A DNA stretch of 64,000 nucleotides from CBDHEY01 sp965262305 (GCA_965262305.1 CBDHEY010000004.1:1612001-1676000), one strand, 5' to 3'. Counted from the stretch's first letter, positions 1 through 9,928 are shown. Program-made: numbers and translations. Notes: generated by a model not told the origin, from the sequence alone.

Positions 1-18
1 TCTGGCGATAACTTTCAC

Positions 19-24
19 TAGAAT
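19..24 (+). promoter_or_regulatory. probable -10 box of the tRNA-operon promoter (-35 outside window)
   Basis: TAGAAT is followed by the GC-rich discriminator CCCGCC and lies 44 bases before the first tRNA. The same TAGAAT box occurs in the rpsJ promoter at 21162. A -35 box at standard spacing would fall just left of the window edge, so the promoter cannot be completed. The GC-rich discriminator is typical of stable-RNA promoters. Confidence 0.45.
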
Positions 25-68
25 CCCGCCTCCACTTTGGAAGAGACTTATTAAGTGGTTTTTGTAGA

Positions 69-144
69 GCTGGTGTAGCTCAGTTGGTAGAGCAGCTGAC
101 TTGTAATCAGCCGGTCGGGGGTTCAACTCCTCTCACCAGCTCCA
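69..144 (+). tRNA. tRNA-Thr(TGT)
   Basis: The acceptor arms GCTGGTG and CACCAGC pair perfectly and CCA is encoded. The anticodon arm GCTGA/TCAGC encloses a CTTGTAA loop with anticodon TGT. A normal T arm (GGGGGTTCAACTCCTC) is present. This is the first gene of a Thr-Tyr-Gly-Thr cluster ahead of tufB, the arrangement known from E. coli thrU-tyrU-glyT-thrT-tufB. Confidence 0.97.
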
Positions 145-179
145 TTTTTATAAAAGTTGACAGCGGAGTTGGCTTTTGC

Positions 180-263
180 GCAGGGGTTCCCGAGTGGCCA
201 AAGGGATCAGACTGTAAATCTGACGCGCAAGCTTCGGTGGTTCGAATCCACCCCCCTGCACCA
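180..263 (+). tRNA. tRNA-Tyr(GTA)
   Basis: This is a class II tRNA with a long variable arm. The acceptor GCAGGGG pairs with CCCCTGC and CCA is encoded. The anticodon arm TCAGA/TCTGA carries loop CTGTAAA with anticodon GTA. About 170 bases follow before the next tRNA; they are G/T-rich with a short CCGG..CCGG palindrome and hold no gene I can support. Confidence 0.97.
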
Positions 264-433
264 TATATTATGTTTAGGCTCGATGGGGTTTGTTTCGGGT
301 TTTTGCTGTTTAGAGGCCGGAATCCGGGTTGTGATTGGGTTTTTTGCAACAATATAGGTGGTAACACAAATACTATAAAGGTGTTTGTTTTGGCGTGTTT
401 TTAGGTTTTTGCGTCAAATATTTAAGTTTTAGC

Positions 434-507
<74 letters not shown>

Positions 508-522
508 AGATATAAGGTATGT

Positions 523-598
<76 letters not shown>

Positions 599-610
599 GT
601 TGATTTAATG

Positions 611-635
611 GCTAGGGTCTTGCTCTAGCTTTTTT
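611..635 (+). terminator. terminator or attenuator between tRNA-Thr and tufB
   Basis: GCTAGGG and CTCTAGC form a 7-bp stem (one G-T pair) around the loop TCTTG, followed by six T. In E. coli tufB is co-transcribed with the upstream tRNAs, so here the hairpin probably releases most tRNA transcripts and lets only part of the polymerase into tufB. Partial read-through is inference. Confidence 0.75.
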
Positions 636-681
636 GTAGATAAATAAAGTATGTTGTGCCCCAGGTGAGGAGACAATCGCA

Positions 682-1905
<1,224 letters not shown>

Positions 1906-1926
1906 TTTTTAGCTATTTTTAGTTGG

Positions 1927-1956
1927 AAGGTTGGTAGAGAAATCGCCAGCCTTTTT
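1927..1956 (+). terminator. terminator after tufB
   Basis: AAGGTTGG and CCAGCCTT form an 8-bp stem (one G-T pair) with an 11-base loop, running into TTTTT. It separates tufB from tRNA-Trp and the secE operon. Confidence 0.8.
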
Positions 1957-1970
1957 GTGTTTGGAGTTTT

Positions 1971-2046
1971 AGGCCAGTAGTTCAATTGGTAGAGCGTCGG
2001 TCTCCAAAACCGAAAGTTGGGGGTTCGAGTCCCTCCTGGCCTGCCA
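1971..2046 (+). tRNA. tRNA-Trp(CCA)
   Basis: The acceptor AGGCCAG pairs with CTGGCCT and the discriminator G is followed by encoded CCA. The anticodon arm TCGGT/ACCGA has loop CTCCAAA with anticodon CCA. Its place between tufB and secE is common in gammaproteobacteria. No promoter is evident between the tufB terminator and the tRNA, so read-through or an unrecognised promoter must drive it. Confidence 0.97.
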
Positions 2047-2094
2047 ATATTCGATGCATTGAGTTTAGTGCTCGATTTTTAATTGAGATCGTTT

Positions 2095-2466
2095 ATGAAT
2101 GCTAAGGTAGAAGAAAGTCAATTTCGCTTTGATGGTTTGAAGTGGGTTGTTGTTGCTTTGTTGGTTTTTGGGGCAGCGTTTGGTAACTCCTATTTTTCAT
2201 CAGACTTGGCTTTGTTGTATCGCGTTTTAGCGATTGTTGCTATTTTTGTTTTGGCAGCGTTTGTTGCGGTAAATACGAGTAGCGGTAATTCGTTTTTTGA
2301 GCTGCTAAAGTCCTCAATCACAGAAGTAAAGAAAGTTGTCTGGCCAACGCGACAAGAGACGTTGCAGACAACACTGCTTGTGTTGGTTGTGGTGTTTATC
2401 GCTGCAATACTTTTGTATTTGATGGATCTTGGTTTTGGTTTCGTGGCTTCTAAGATAATTGGTTGA
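2095..2466 (+). CDS. secE: preprotein translocase subunit SecE
   Basis: SecE is the clamp subunit of the SecYEG channel in the inner membrane. The 123-residue protein has three hydrophobic segments near residues 17-30, 41-59 and 92-112, the three-helix form usual in gammaproteobacteria. The conserved amphipathic segment ending in KKVVWPTRQET precedes the last helix. I chose the ATG giving MNAKVEES over an in-frame TTG 12 bases upstream because the extra residues are not conserved. The gene directly precedes nusG (18-base gap), so the two are co-transcribed. Confidence 0.95.
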   Translation: MNAKVEESQFRFDGLKWVVVALLVFGAAFGNSYFSSDLALLYRVLAIVAIFVLAAFVAVNTSSGNSFFELLKSSITEVKKVVWPTRQETLQTTLLVLVVVFIAAILLYLMDLGFGFVASKIIG

Positions 2467-2484
2467 TAATTAAGGAGCTATAGT

Positions 2485-3018
2485 ATGGCCAAACGTTGGT
2501 ATGTTGTGCACGCTTATTCTGGTTATGAGAAAAAAGTTGCTGCAGCTATAAAAGAGCGAATTGAGTTGCATTCAATGCAAGATCACTTTGGCGAAATCTT
2601 GGTTCCCACTGAAGAAGTGGTAGAAATTCGAGGCGGTCAAAAACGGAAGTCAGAAAGAAAGTTTTTTCCTGGTTATGTTTTGGTTCAGATGGAGTTGAGT
2701 GATGATGCTTGGCATCTTATTAAAGAAACGCCTCGTGTGATGGGCTTTATTGGTGGGAAGGCAGATAGGCCAGCGCCAATTACTGATAAAGAAGCAGAGT
2801 TGATTTTACAGCGTGTTGATGACTCTGCAGATAAGCCAACGCCTAAGACGGTGTTTGAGCCAGGTGAGATGGTTCGGGTTATTGATGGCCCCTTTAACGA
2901 CTTTAATGGTGTTGTTGAAGAGGTTAATTATGAGAAGAATAAGTTGCAGGTGGCTGTACTTATTTTTGGTCGTTCTACTCCAGTCGAGTTAGAGTTCGGT
3001 CAGGTAGAAAAGACATAG
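2485..3018 (+). CDS. nusG: transcription termination/antitermination factor NusG
   Basis: NusG binds RNA polymerase and links it to Rho or to the ribosome. The 177-residue product starts with the NGN domain (RWYVVHAYSGYEKKV) and ends with a KOW domain (PGEMVRVIDGPFNDFNGVV). AAGGAG lies 9 bases before the ATG. It shares an operon with secE. The 125 bases after it, before rplK, contain a short CTCCAA/TTGGAG hairpin without a T tract and no clear promoter. Confidence 0.97.
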   Translation: MAKRWYVVHAYSGYEKKVAAAIKERIELHSMQDHFGEILVPTEEVVEIRGGQKRKSERKFFPGYVLVQMELSDDAWHLIKETPRVMGFIGGKADRPAPITDKEAELILQRVDDSADKPTPKTVFEPGEMVRVIDGPFNDFNGVVEEVNYEKNKLQVAVLIFGRSTPVELEFGQVEKT

Positions 3019-3143
3019 TTTATGTGTTTTGTGCTCCAAAAAAAGTTGGAGTTGTGATTATTTAATAACGGGGAGCTTGTGACGATACTAACTATTGCCT
3101 GTTGGTCTCTGAAGCGCTAATACCCACTAATTGGAGTTATATT

Positions 3144-3575
3144 ATGGCTAAGAAAGTTGAAGCTTATATTAAGCTGCAGGTTGCCGCTGGTCAGGCAAAT
3201 CCGAGTCCACCGGTTGGGCCTGCGTTGGGTCAGCACGGCGTGAATATTATGGAGTTTTGTAAAGCGTTTAACGCGCAGACTCAAAGCTTAGATCCTGGTG
3301 CGCCAGTTCCTGTGGTTATTTCTGTTTATGGTGATCGTAGTTTTACTTTCACTATGAAGACACCTCCTGCGGCATATCTTTTAAGAAAAATTGCAAAGAT
3401 TAAAAAGGGAAGTGGGCGGCCGAACACAGAAAAAGTTGCCAAGGTTACTCGTGAGCAGCTAGAAGAGATAGCGACTATAAAAATGCCTGACTTGACTGCA
3501 GCGGATATGGATGCTGCAGTTCGCACAATCGCTGGTAGTGCGAGAAGTGCAGGTATTGATGTGGAGGGTGTTTAA
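3144..3575 (+). CDS. rplK: 50S ribosomal protein L11
   Basis: L11 is part of the GTPase-associated centre of the large subunit and is needed for RelA activation. The 143-residue product carries the proline-rich N-terminal segment PSPPVGPALGQHGVNIMEF and the rRNA-binding C-terminal domain. The ATG giving MAKKVEAY is preceded by TTGGAG; an upstream in-frame TTG would add 14 unrelated residues. rplA starts two bases after its stop codon. Confidence 0.97.
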   Translation: MAKKVEAYIKLQVAAGQANPSPPVGPALGQHGVNIMEFCKAFNAQTQSLDPGAPVPVVISVYGDRSFTFTMKTPPAAYLLRKIAKIKKGSGRPNTEKVAKVTREQLEEIATIKMPDLTAADMDAAVRTIAGSARSAGIDVEGV

Positions 3576-3576
3576 G

Positions 3577-4272
3577 ATGGCTAAGCTTTCAAAGCGTAAA
3601 AAAGAGATTCTTGAAAAGGTTGATGCAACTAAGCAGTACGATATTAGTGAAGCTGTTGCTTTGTTGAAAGAGTTATCAAAAGTTAAGTTTTCTGAGACTG
3701 TTGATGCGGCGATCAATCTAGGTATTGATCCACGTAAATCAGATCAGGCCGTCCGAGGTGCGACTAGTTTGCCTCACGGTACTGGTAATGAGGTGCGAGT
3801 AGCTGTATTTACTCAAGGTGCAAATGCAGATGCAGCAAAAGAAGCAGGTGCAGAATTTGTTGGCATGGAGGAGTTAGCTGCTGAAGTTAAAGGCGGCATG
3901 ATGGACTTTGATGTTGTTATCGCAGATCCTGCGGCTATGCGTGTCGTGGGTCAATTAGGTCAGGTTCTTGGTCCGAGGGGTTTAATGCCTAATCCTAAAA
4001 CTGGTACGGTAACACCAAATGTTGCTGATGCAGTGAAAAAAGCTAAAGCTGGTCAAGTTAGGTTTCGTGCTGATAAAGGTGGAATTATTCACGGTGGTAT
4101 CGGTAAAGTAACATTTGAACCTAATGCTATTAAAGAAAATTTAGAAGCATTAATCGCAGATCTTAAAAAAGCAAAACCTGCTACGGCGAAAGGAGTGTTC
4201 TTAAAGAAGGTTTCTTTAAGTACGACTATGGGGCCAGGTTTAGTGATAGATCAATCGTCTCTAGAAATTTAA
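3577..4272 (+). CDS. rplA: 50S ribosomal protein L1
   Basis: L1 forms the mobile L1 stalk at the E site and in other bacteria represses its own operon by binding the rplK leader. The 231-residue length is typical. The hallmark LGPRGLMPNPKTGTV segment is present. The start ATG lies two bases after the rplK stop, with GGAGGG just upstream inside rplK, so translation is probably coupled. Confidence 0.97.
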   Translation: MAKLSKRKKEILEKVDATKQYDISEAVALLKELSKVKFSETVDAAINLGIDPRKSDQAVRGATSLPHGTGNEVRVAVFTQGANADAAKEAGAEFVGMEELAAEVKGGMMDFDVVIADPAAMRVVGQLGQVLGPRGLMPNPKTGTVTPNVADAVKKAKAGQVRFRADKGGIIHGGIGKVTFEPNAIKENLEALIADLKKAKPATAKGVFLKKVSLSTTMGPGLVIDQSSLEI

Positions 4273-4294
4273 TTCAGAGATTATCAGACTTTGT

Positions 4295-4508
4295 GGTCTT
4301 CGCGGTATTTTCGGGTGTCGCGTTGGTCGTCAAAGACCGTAGGTGCAGCGAGTTGTGGTTTCATGACGACCTGTTTAAATGTATTGCCTACGCAGACGGT
4401 GAGACCTAATTCAGTATTTATCTGGATTTGATCACCGAAACGGGTTTTTGAGGAGGGTTGAGTTTTACCTCACCTTAAACCAAAACTTCAAATCCAGGAG
4501 GTTTTAAA
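4295..4508 (+). promoter_or_regulatory. L10-type ribosomal protein leader upstream of rplJ
   Basis: The 236 bases between rplA and rplJ hold no ORF but contain the hallmarks of the gammaproteobacterial L10 leader. These are a segment reading GCCTACGCAGACGGTGAGACC and paired arms such as GTCGTCAAAGAC, ending in a very strong CCAGGAGG ribosome site. In E. coli the L10/L7-L12 complex binds this leader and represses rplJ-rplL translation. Assignment to the family is from recall of its conserved core; the boundaries are approximate. Confidence 0.8.
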
Positions 4509-5039
4509 TTGGCTATTGGACTCGAAGAAAAAAAGGCGATTGTCGCCGAGGTCAATGAAACAGCTAGTAATGCACTCTCTCTGGTGATTGCTGATGCTCG
4601 CGGTGTAACCGTGGGCGCTATGGATGCTCTGCGAAAAGATGCGCGAGCTAATGGTGTTCGTCTACAAGTTGTGCGAAATACCTTAGCAAAGCGAGCTTTC
4701 GGGGGTACCGAGTTTGAGTGTGTATCTGAATCACTTGCTGGTCCAAGTTTGTTTGGGTTTTCTATGGAAGATCCAGGCGCCGCAGCTAGGCTTTTCAAAG
4801 ATTTTGCTAAAGAGCAAGAAAAATTTGAAATTAAAGCTTTATCTGTTGGTGGAAAACTACTTGAATCAAATCAAATTGATGCCCTTGCTAAGCTACCTAC
4901 GCTAGAGCAGGCGCTTGGTCAATTGGCAAGTGTGATGATCGCTCCAGTCACCAAGTTGGTTCGTACTTTCAACGAAGTGCCTACCAAGGTTACACGTGCT
5001 GTTGCGGCTGTTCGCGACCAGAAACAAGATGCAGCTTAA
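4509..5039 (+). CDS. rplJ: 50S ribosomal protein L10
   Basis: L10 anchors the L7/L12 dimers to form the ribosomal stalk. The 176-residue product starts MAIGLEEKKAIVAEV, as in relatives, and has the VVRNTLAKRA segment followed by the C-terminal helix that binds L7/L12. The start codon is TTG, supported by AGGAGG 9 bases upstream and by the absence of any ATG near the conserved N-terminus. Translation is expected to be repressed through the preceding leader. Confidence 0.96.
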   Translation: MAIGLEEKKAIVAEVNETASNALSLVIADARGVTVGAMDALRKDARANGVRLQVVRNTLAKRAFGGTEFECVSESLAGPSLFGFSMEDPGAAARLFKDFAKEQEKFEIKALSVGGKLLESNQIDALAKLPTLEQALGQLASVMIAPVTKLVRTFNEVPTKVTRAVAAVRDQKQDAA

Positions 5040-5087
5040 TTTTTAAGTTGTTTTCTAATTTGTTAAATTTAAATCGGAGATTGAGTG

Positions 5088-5471
5088 ATGGCTCTATCTA
5101 ATGAAGAAATTTTAAATGCAATTGCTGAAATGTCTGTAATGGACGTTGTTGAACTTGTTCAAGCAATGGAAGAAAAATTTGGTGTTTCTGCTGCAGCTGC
5201 TGTTGCTGTTGCTGCTCCAGCTGCTGGCGGCGCTGACGCTGGTGGTGCTGCAGAAGAGAAGACTGAATTTGATGTTATCCTTTCTGCTGCTGGCGATAAG
5301 AAAGTTAACGTTATTAAGGCTGTTCGCGCTATCACGGGCTTAGGCTTGAAAGAAGCGAAAGGCTTGGTTGACGGCGCGCCTTCACCAGTAAAAGAAGGTG
5401 TTTCTAAAGACGAAGCAGAAGACATGAAAAAGCAGCTTGAAGAAGCTGGTGCTCAAGTCGAAGTTAAATAA
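5088..5471 (+). CDS. rplL: 50S ribosomal protein L7/L12
   Basis: L7/L12 forms the flexible stalk that recruits translation GTPases. The 127-residue protein has the N-terminal dimerisation domain, an Ala/Gly-rich hinge near residues 38-55 and the factor-binding domain with the KVNVIKAVR and GLGLKEAKGLVD segments. The ATG is preferred over a GTG one codon upstream because GGAGATTGAG is then well spaced. An attenuator-like hairpin follows. Confidence 0.97.
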   Translation: MALSNEEILNAIAEMSVMDVVELVQAMEEKFGVSAAAAVAVAAPAAGGADAGGAAEEKTEFDVILSAAGDKKVNVIKAVRAITGLGLKEAKGLVDGAPSPVKEGVSKDEAEDMKKQLEEAGAQVEVK

Positions 5472-5503
5472 TATTAACTTGTTACCAGAGTTATCTGGTT
5501 TAG

Positions 5504-5533
5504 GGCTGGAGGGTTTTTGCCTTCCGGCCTTTT
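5504..5533 (+). terminator. attenuator-like terminator between rplL and rpoB
   Basis: GGCTGGAGGG and CCTTCCGGCC form a 10-bp stem with two G-T pairs and a TTTTTG loop, followed by TTTT. In E. coli a partial terminator at this place lowers rpoBC expression relative to the L10-L12 genes. The weak T tract agrees with partial termination. Confidence 0.7.
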
Positions 5534-5642
5534 GCCGTTAATACGGAATGATGGTGAAATTATTTGTTTAATCTAAACTAATTAAACGAATCAAGGGAGA
5601 AATGCATTCGCTGCATTCAGTCGCACCTTATCAAATAAGGTC

Positions 5643-5663
5643 TTTTGCTAATCTTAAGCAAAA
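5643..5663 (+). other. hairpin in the rplL-rpoB spacer
   Basis: TTTTGCT and AGCAAAA pair around a 7-base loop and lie just upstream of the small ORF at 5678. E. coli has an RNase III site in this spacer. A similar role here is only a guess. Confidence 0.3.
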
Positions 5664-5677
5664 CTTAAGACATAAAT

Positions 5678-5764
5678 ATGGCAACAAAAAGAATTAGATG
5701 TGATAGCTGTCAAAATTTGGCTTTTCCTATCGAGAATCTAGTCCGTGAACAAGCTGAGGAATAA
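5678..5764 (+). CDS. possible 28-residue CxxC peptide just upstream of rpoB
   Basis: An ATG opens 28 codons ending in TAA seven bases before the rpoB start. The peptide begins MATKRIRCDSCQNLAF and ends REQAEE. It has one CxxC pair in a basic N-terminal part and an acidic C-terminus. The rpoB ribosome site GAGGA overlaps its last codons, so it could be a leader peptide translationally coupled to rpoB. Only a weak AAGA precedes its ATG, and an ORF this short can arise by chance. I recognise no family. Confidence 0.3.
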   Translation: MATKRIRCDSCQNLAFPIENLVREQAEE

Positions 5765-5771
5765 AATACTA

Positions 5772-8700
5772 ATGGCTTACTCATACACTGAGAAAAAACG
5801 AATTCGTAAGGACTTTGGACGCTTACCTGATGTTATGGATGTTCCTTATCTTTTGGCAATTCAGTTAGATTCCTACAGAAAATTTACTCAAGCAGACAAG
5901 CTAGGTGGTGAGCTTGAAGATATGGGGCTGCATGCAGCTTTTAAGTCTGTTTTTCCTGTTTCAAGCTACTCGGGAAATGCTGCTTTAGAGTACGTTAGTT
6001 ACACTTTAGGCAAACCCGCCTTTGATGTTAAAGAGTGTACTTTGCGAGGCTCCACTTATGCTGCACCTTTACGAGTAAAGGTTCGCTTGATTATTTATGA
6101 TAAAGAGTCTTCGAATAAGGCGATTAAGGACATTAAAGAACAAGAAGTCTATATGGGAGAAATCCCATTGATGACAGAAAATGGTACCTTCGTTATTAAT
6201 GGTACTGAACGTGTTATCGTTTCACAGCTTCATCGTTCCCCTGGCGTATTTTTTGAGCACGATAAAGGTAAGACTCATTCGTCGGGAAAACTGCTTTATT
6301 CTGCGCGTATTATTCCTTACCGTGGTTCATGGCTGGACTTTGAGTTTGATCCAAAAGATTTAGTTTATGTTCGCATCGATAGGCGACGAAAGCTACCTGC
6401 GACAATTTTATTGCGAGCATTGGGCTATAGCTCGGAAGAGATGCTTGCAATGTTCTTTGAAACGAGCAAGTTCTTCTTAACTGAAGAAAATGTCAAGTTG
6501 GAGCTAGTTCCAAGTCGTTTACGTGGCGAAATCTCTTCTTTCGATATTGTTGATACAGATGGAAAAACAATCGTTGAAGAAGGGCGGCGTATTACTGCAC
6601 GCCATATTCGTCAAATGGAAAAGAATAATATTACTGAATTGCTTGTTCCTTCAGAATATGTAATCGGTCGATCGCTGTCAAAAGATATTATTGATCCAAA
6701 TTCCGGCGAGCTTTTGCTCGAGTGTAACACCGAAATTACCGAAGAGGTATTTCAATCAATCGTTAGTTCTGGAATATCGGAAATTGAAACGTTGTACACC
6801 AACGACCTTGATTGTGGTCCATTTATTTCGGAAACGCTCCGAACTGACGCCGCTCGTACAGAGTTGGAAGCACTTGTTGAAATTTATCGTATGATGCGTC
6901 CTGGGGAGCCACCGACAAAAGAATCTGCAGAAGGCTTGTTTCAAAATCTATTCTTCTCTCAAGAGCGATATGATTTATCAGCGGTTGGGCGCATGAAATT
7001 TAATCGCCGACTTGGCCGTGCAGATGAAAAAGGCGAAGGCACATTGGCTCGAGAAGACATTGTCGATGTACTTAAAACATTAATCGATATTCGCAACGGT
7101 AAAGGTATGGTTGACGATATCGATCACTTAGGTAATCGACGTATTCGTTCTGTTGGTGAAATGTCTGAAAACCAATTCCGTGTAGGTCTTGTTCGTGTAG
7201 AGCGGGCAGTAAAAGAGCGTTTGTCTATGGCGGAGAGCGAAGGGTTGATGCCTCAGGATTTGATAAATGCAAAACCTGTTGCTGCGGCAATAAAAGAATT
7301 TTTCGGCTCTAGCCAACTTTCTCAATTTATGGATCAAAACAATCCACTATCCGAAATCACCCACAAGCGCCGTGTTTCAGCATTGGGGCCAGGTGGTTTG
7401 ACTCGTGAGCGAGCTGGTTTTGAAGTGCGAGATGTGCACCCGACTCACTATGGTCGGGTATGTCCAATTGAAACCCCTGAGGGGCCAAACATTGGGTTGA
7501 TTAACTCGTTAGCTACCTATGCTAGAACGAATAATTATGGCTTTATCGAGAGCCCACACAGAAAAGTAGTCGATGGGAAGGTGTCAGATGAAATTGAGTA
7601 CCTGTCAGCGATTAATGAATCAAAATACATCATTGCACAGGCATCCGCCGAAGTGGATGAAAATGGAAATCTAAAGGAAGAGTTGGTTTCTGTTAGACAT
7701 GAAAATGAATTTACATTAAAAGCGCCAACAGAAGTGCAATATATGGATGTGTCACCTCGCCAAGTTGTTTCTGTTGCCGCATCGCTAATTCCGTTTTTGG
7801 AGCATGATGATGCGAACCGTGCACTAATGGGGTCGAACATGCAGCGCCAAGCAGTTCCTACGCTTAAAGCGCAAAAACCAGTTGTCGGAACAGGTATGGA
7901 AAGAAATGTTGCGTCTGATTCTGGTGTGTGTGTTGTGGCCAAACGCGGTGGTTTAATTGAGCGGGTAGACGCTGGACGGATTGTGGTACGAGTTTCCGAT
8001 GAAGAAACTTTAGCAGGAGATGCTGGTGTTGATATTTACAATCTGACTAAGTACGTTCGCTCAAATCAAAACACGTGTATTAATCAGCGTCCTATTGTAC
8101 GAATCGGTGATTCTGTATCAAGAGGAGATATTTTAGCGGATGGCCCCTCAGTTGATATGGGGGAATTGGCGCTTGGTCAAAACATGCGCATTGCATTTAT
8201 GACCTGGAATGGATACAACTTTGAGGATTCTATTCTTGTTTCTGAAAAAGTAGTTAAAGACGATCGTTTTACGACTATTCATATTCAGGAGCTTACTTGT
8301 ATAGCGCGTGATACTAAGTTAGGGAGTGAAGAGATTACTTCTGATATACCTAACGTTGGTGAAGGAGCTTTATCAAAGCTTGATGAGTCTGGAATTGTTT
8401 ATGTCGGTGCAGAAGTAAATCCGGGTGATATCTTAGTTGGTAAAGTGACACCTAAAGGTGAAACTCAGCTTACTCCAGAAGAAAAACTTTTACGTGCAAT
8501 TTTTGGAGAAAAAGCATCTGATGTAAAAGATACGTCTTTACGTGTGCCGTCTTCAGTTAAAGGCACGGTTGTTGATGTTCAAGTATTTACGCGAGATGGT
8601 TTAGAAAAGGATGCAAGATCGTTAGATATTGAAAAGGCAGCCCTTGAAGAATTCCGCAAGGATTTAAATGAAGAGTACCGTATTGTCGAACAAGCAACTT

Positions 8701-9854
8701 TTGCACGTTTAGAAACTGCGCTAGTCGGTCAGGTTGCAGCGAGTGGAAGAGGTGTTGCTAAGGGCGAAGCTGTTACTGGTGAAATGCTATCCGAGTTGGA
8801 TCATAAAGAATGGTTCAAAATTCGTATGAGCGACGATACGTTGAACGAGCAATTAGATAAGGCCGAAATTCAGTTAGCTGAACGTAGGAAAGATCTTGAT
8901 GATCGTTTCGAAGATAAAAAACGCAAGCTAGAAAGTGGTGATGATTTAGCACCTGGTGTTTTAAAAATCGTTAAGGTGTATCTAGCGATTAAGCGACGTA
9001 TTCAGCCAGGTGACAAGATGGCTGGACGCCACGGTAACAAAGGTGTTATCTCGGTAATTATGCCTGTTGAAGATATGCCTTTTGATGAGAATGGTGAGCC
9101 CATTGATATCGTGCTTAATCCTCTGGGTGTGCCTTCACGAATGAATGTGGGTCAGGTATTAGAGATGCACCTTGGGTTAGCTTCGAAAGGCTTAGGGCGT
9201 AAAATTGACAACTTGTTGAAAGAAAAGAAGCAGATTGCTGAAGTGCGAGAGTTTCTTGACCAAGTCTATAATCAAATTGGCGATTCTTATAAAAAAGAAG
9301 AGTTGGATTCATTTAGTGATAACGAACTTATAGAGCTAGCCAGAAACCTTTGTGATGGTGTGCCTATGGCAACTCGAGCGTTTGATGGTGCAAAAGAATC
9401 TGAAATCAAAGCGCTATTAAGCCTAGCTGATTTGCCTGAATCTGGACAAATGGTGTTGTATGATGGGCGTACAGGTGATTCCTTTATGCGTCCAACTACT
9501 GTAGGTTACATGTATATGCTTAAGTTGAACCACTTGGTCGACGATAAGATGCATGCTCGTTCAACGGGTTCATACAGCTTGGTTACTCAACAGCCTCTCG
9601 GCGGTAAAGCCCAATTTGGTGGTCAGCGATTTGGAGAGATGGAAGTTTGGGCGCTAGAAGCATATGGCGCCGCTTATACGCTTCAAGAAATGCTAACCGT
9701 TAAGTCCGATGATGTCGCTGGTAGAACCAAGATGTATAAAAACATTGTCGATGGAGATCATCGAATGGAACCTGGCATGCCAGAATCCTTTAACGTATTG
9801 GTTAAAGAAATTCGATCGCTTGGCATCAATATCGAGTTAGAACAAGAAGGCTAA
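5772..9854 (+). CDS. rpoB: DNA-directed RNA polymerase subunit beta
   Basis: RpoB is the beta subunit of core RNA polymerase. The 1360-residue product is slightly longer than in E. coli (1342). The rifampicin pocket reads FGSSQLSQFMDQNNPLSEI near residues 511-529, and the positions equivalent to E. coli D516, H526 and S531 (here 521, 531, 536) are wild type, so no resistance change is visible. The conserved KMAGRHGNKGV and GGKAQFGGQRFGEME segments are intact. I used the ATG giving MAYSYTEKKRIRK; an upstream in-frame GTG adds residues not seen in relatives. rpoC follows after 74 bases. Confidence 0.98.
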   Translation: MAYSYTEKKRIRKDFGRLPDVMDVPYLLAIQLDSYRKFTQADKLGGELEDMGLHAAFKSVFPVSSYSGNAALEYVSYTLGKPAFDVKECTLRGSTYAAPLRVKVRLIIYDKESSNKAIKDIKEQEVYMGEIPLMTENGTFVINGTERVIVSQLHRSPGVFFEHDKGKTHSSGKLLYSARIIPYRGSWLDFEFDPKDLVYVRIDRRRKLPATILLRALGYSSEEMLAMFFETSKFFLTEENVKLELVPSRLRGEISSFDIVDTDGKTIVEEGRRITARHIRQMEKNNITELLVPSEYVIGRSLSKDIIDPNSGELLLECNTEITEEVFQSIVSSGISEIETLYTNDLDCGPFISETLRTDAARTELEALVEIYRMMRPGEPPTKESAEGLFQNLFFSQERYDLSAVGRMKFNRRLGRADEKGEGTLAREDIVDVLKTLIDIRNGKGMVDDIDHLGNRRIRSVGEMSENQFRVGLVRVERAVKERLSMAESEGLMPQDLINAKPVAAAIKEFFGSSQLSQFMDQNNPLSEITHKRRVSALGPGGLTRERAGFEVRDVHPTHYGRVCPIETPEGPNIGLINSLATYARTNNYGFIESPHRKVVDGKVSDEIEYLSAINESKYIIAQASAEVDENGNLKEELVSVRHENEFTLKAPTEVQYMDVSPRQVVSVAASLIPFLEHDDANRALMGSNMQRQAVPTLKAQKPVVGTGMERNVASDSGVCVVAKRGGLIERVDAGRIVVRVSDEETLAGDAGVDIYNLTKYVRSNQNTCINQRPIVRIGDSVSRGDILADGPSVDMGELALGQNMRIAFMTWNGYNFEDSILVSEKVVKDDRFTTIHIQELTCIARDTKLGSEEITSDIPNVGEGALSKLDESGIVYVGAEVNPGDILVGKVTPKGETQLTPEEKLLRAIFGEKASDVKDTSLRVPSSVKGTVVDVQVFTRDGLEKDARSLDIEKAALEEFRKDLNEEYRIVEQATFARLETALVGQVAASGRGVAKGEAVTGEMLSELDHKEWFKIRMSDDTLNEQLDKAEIQLAERRKDLDDRFEDKKRKLESGDDLAPGVLKIVKVYLAIKRRIQPGDKMAGRHGNKGVISVIMPVEDMPFDENGEPIDIVLNPLGVPSRMNVGQVLEMHLGLASKGLGRKIDNLLKEKKQIAEVREFLDQVYNQIGDSYKKEELDSFSDNELIELARNLCDGVPMATRAFDGAKESEIKALLSLADLPESGQMVLYDGRTGDSFMRPTTVGYMYMLKLNHLVDDKMHARSTGSYSLVTQQPLGGKAQFGGQRFGEMEVWALEAYGAAYTLQEMLTVKSDDVAGRTKMYKNIVDGDHRMEPGMPESFNVLVKEIRSLGINIELEQEG

Positions 9855-9928
9855 AATACAGAACTGGCGGTGTGGCGGGTTAATTAATATAAGCTCGTCG
9901 TGCATAGGCACCCACTGGAGGAAAAACC

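Noticed and set aside
84..404. A 106-codon plus-strand ORF and overlapping ORFs on both strands across the tRNA cluster
   Set aside because: They run through tRNA-Thr and tRNA-Tyr, have no ribosome site and match no family.
3034..3051. CTCCAA/TTGGAG hairpin after nusG
   Set aside because: Six base pairs with no T tract; not supported as a terminator.
5159..5425. 88-codon minus-strand ORF within rplL
   Set aside because: It is a mirror of the Ala/Gly-rich hinge codons of rplL.
7535..7942. 135-codon minus-strand ORF inside rpoB
   Set aside because: Its composition follows the rpoB codons in the opposite frame; no start signal or family.
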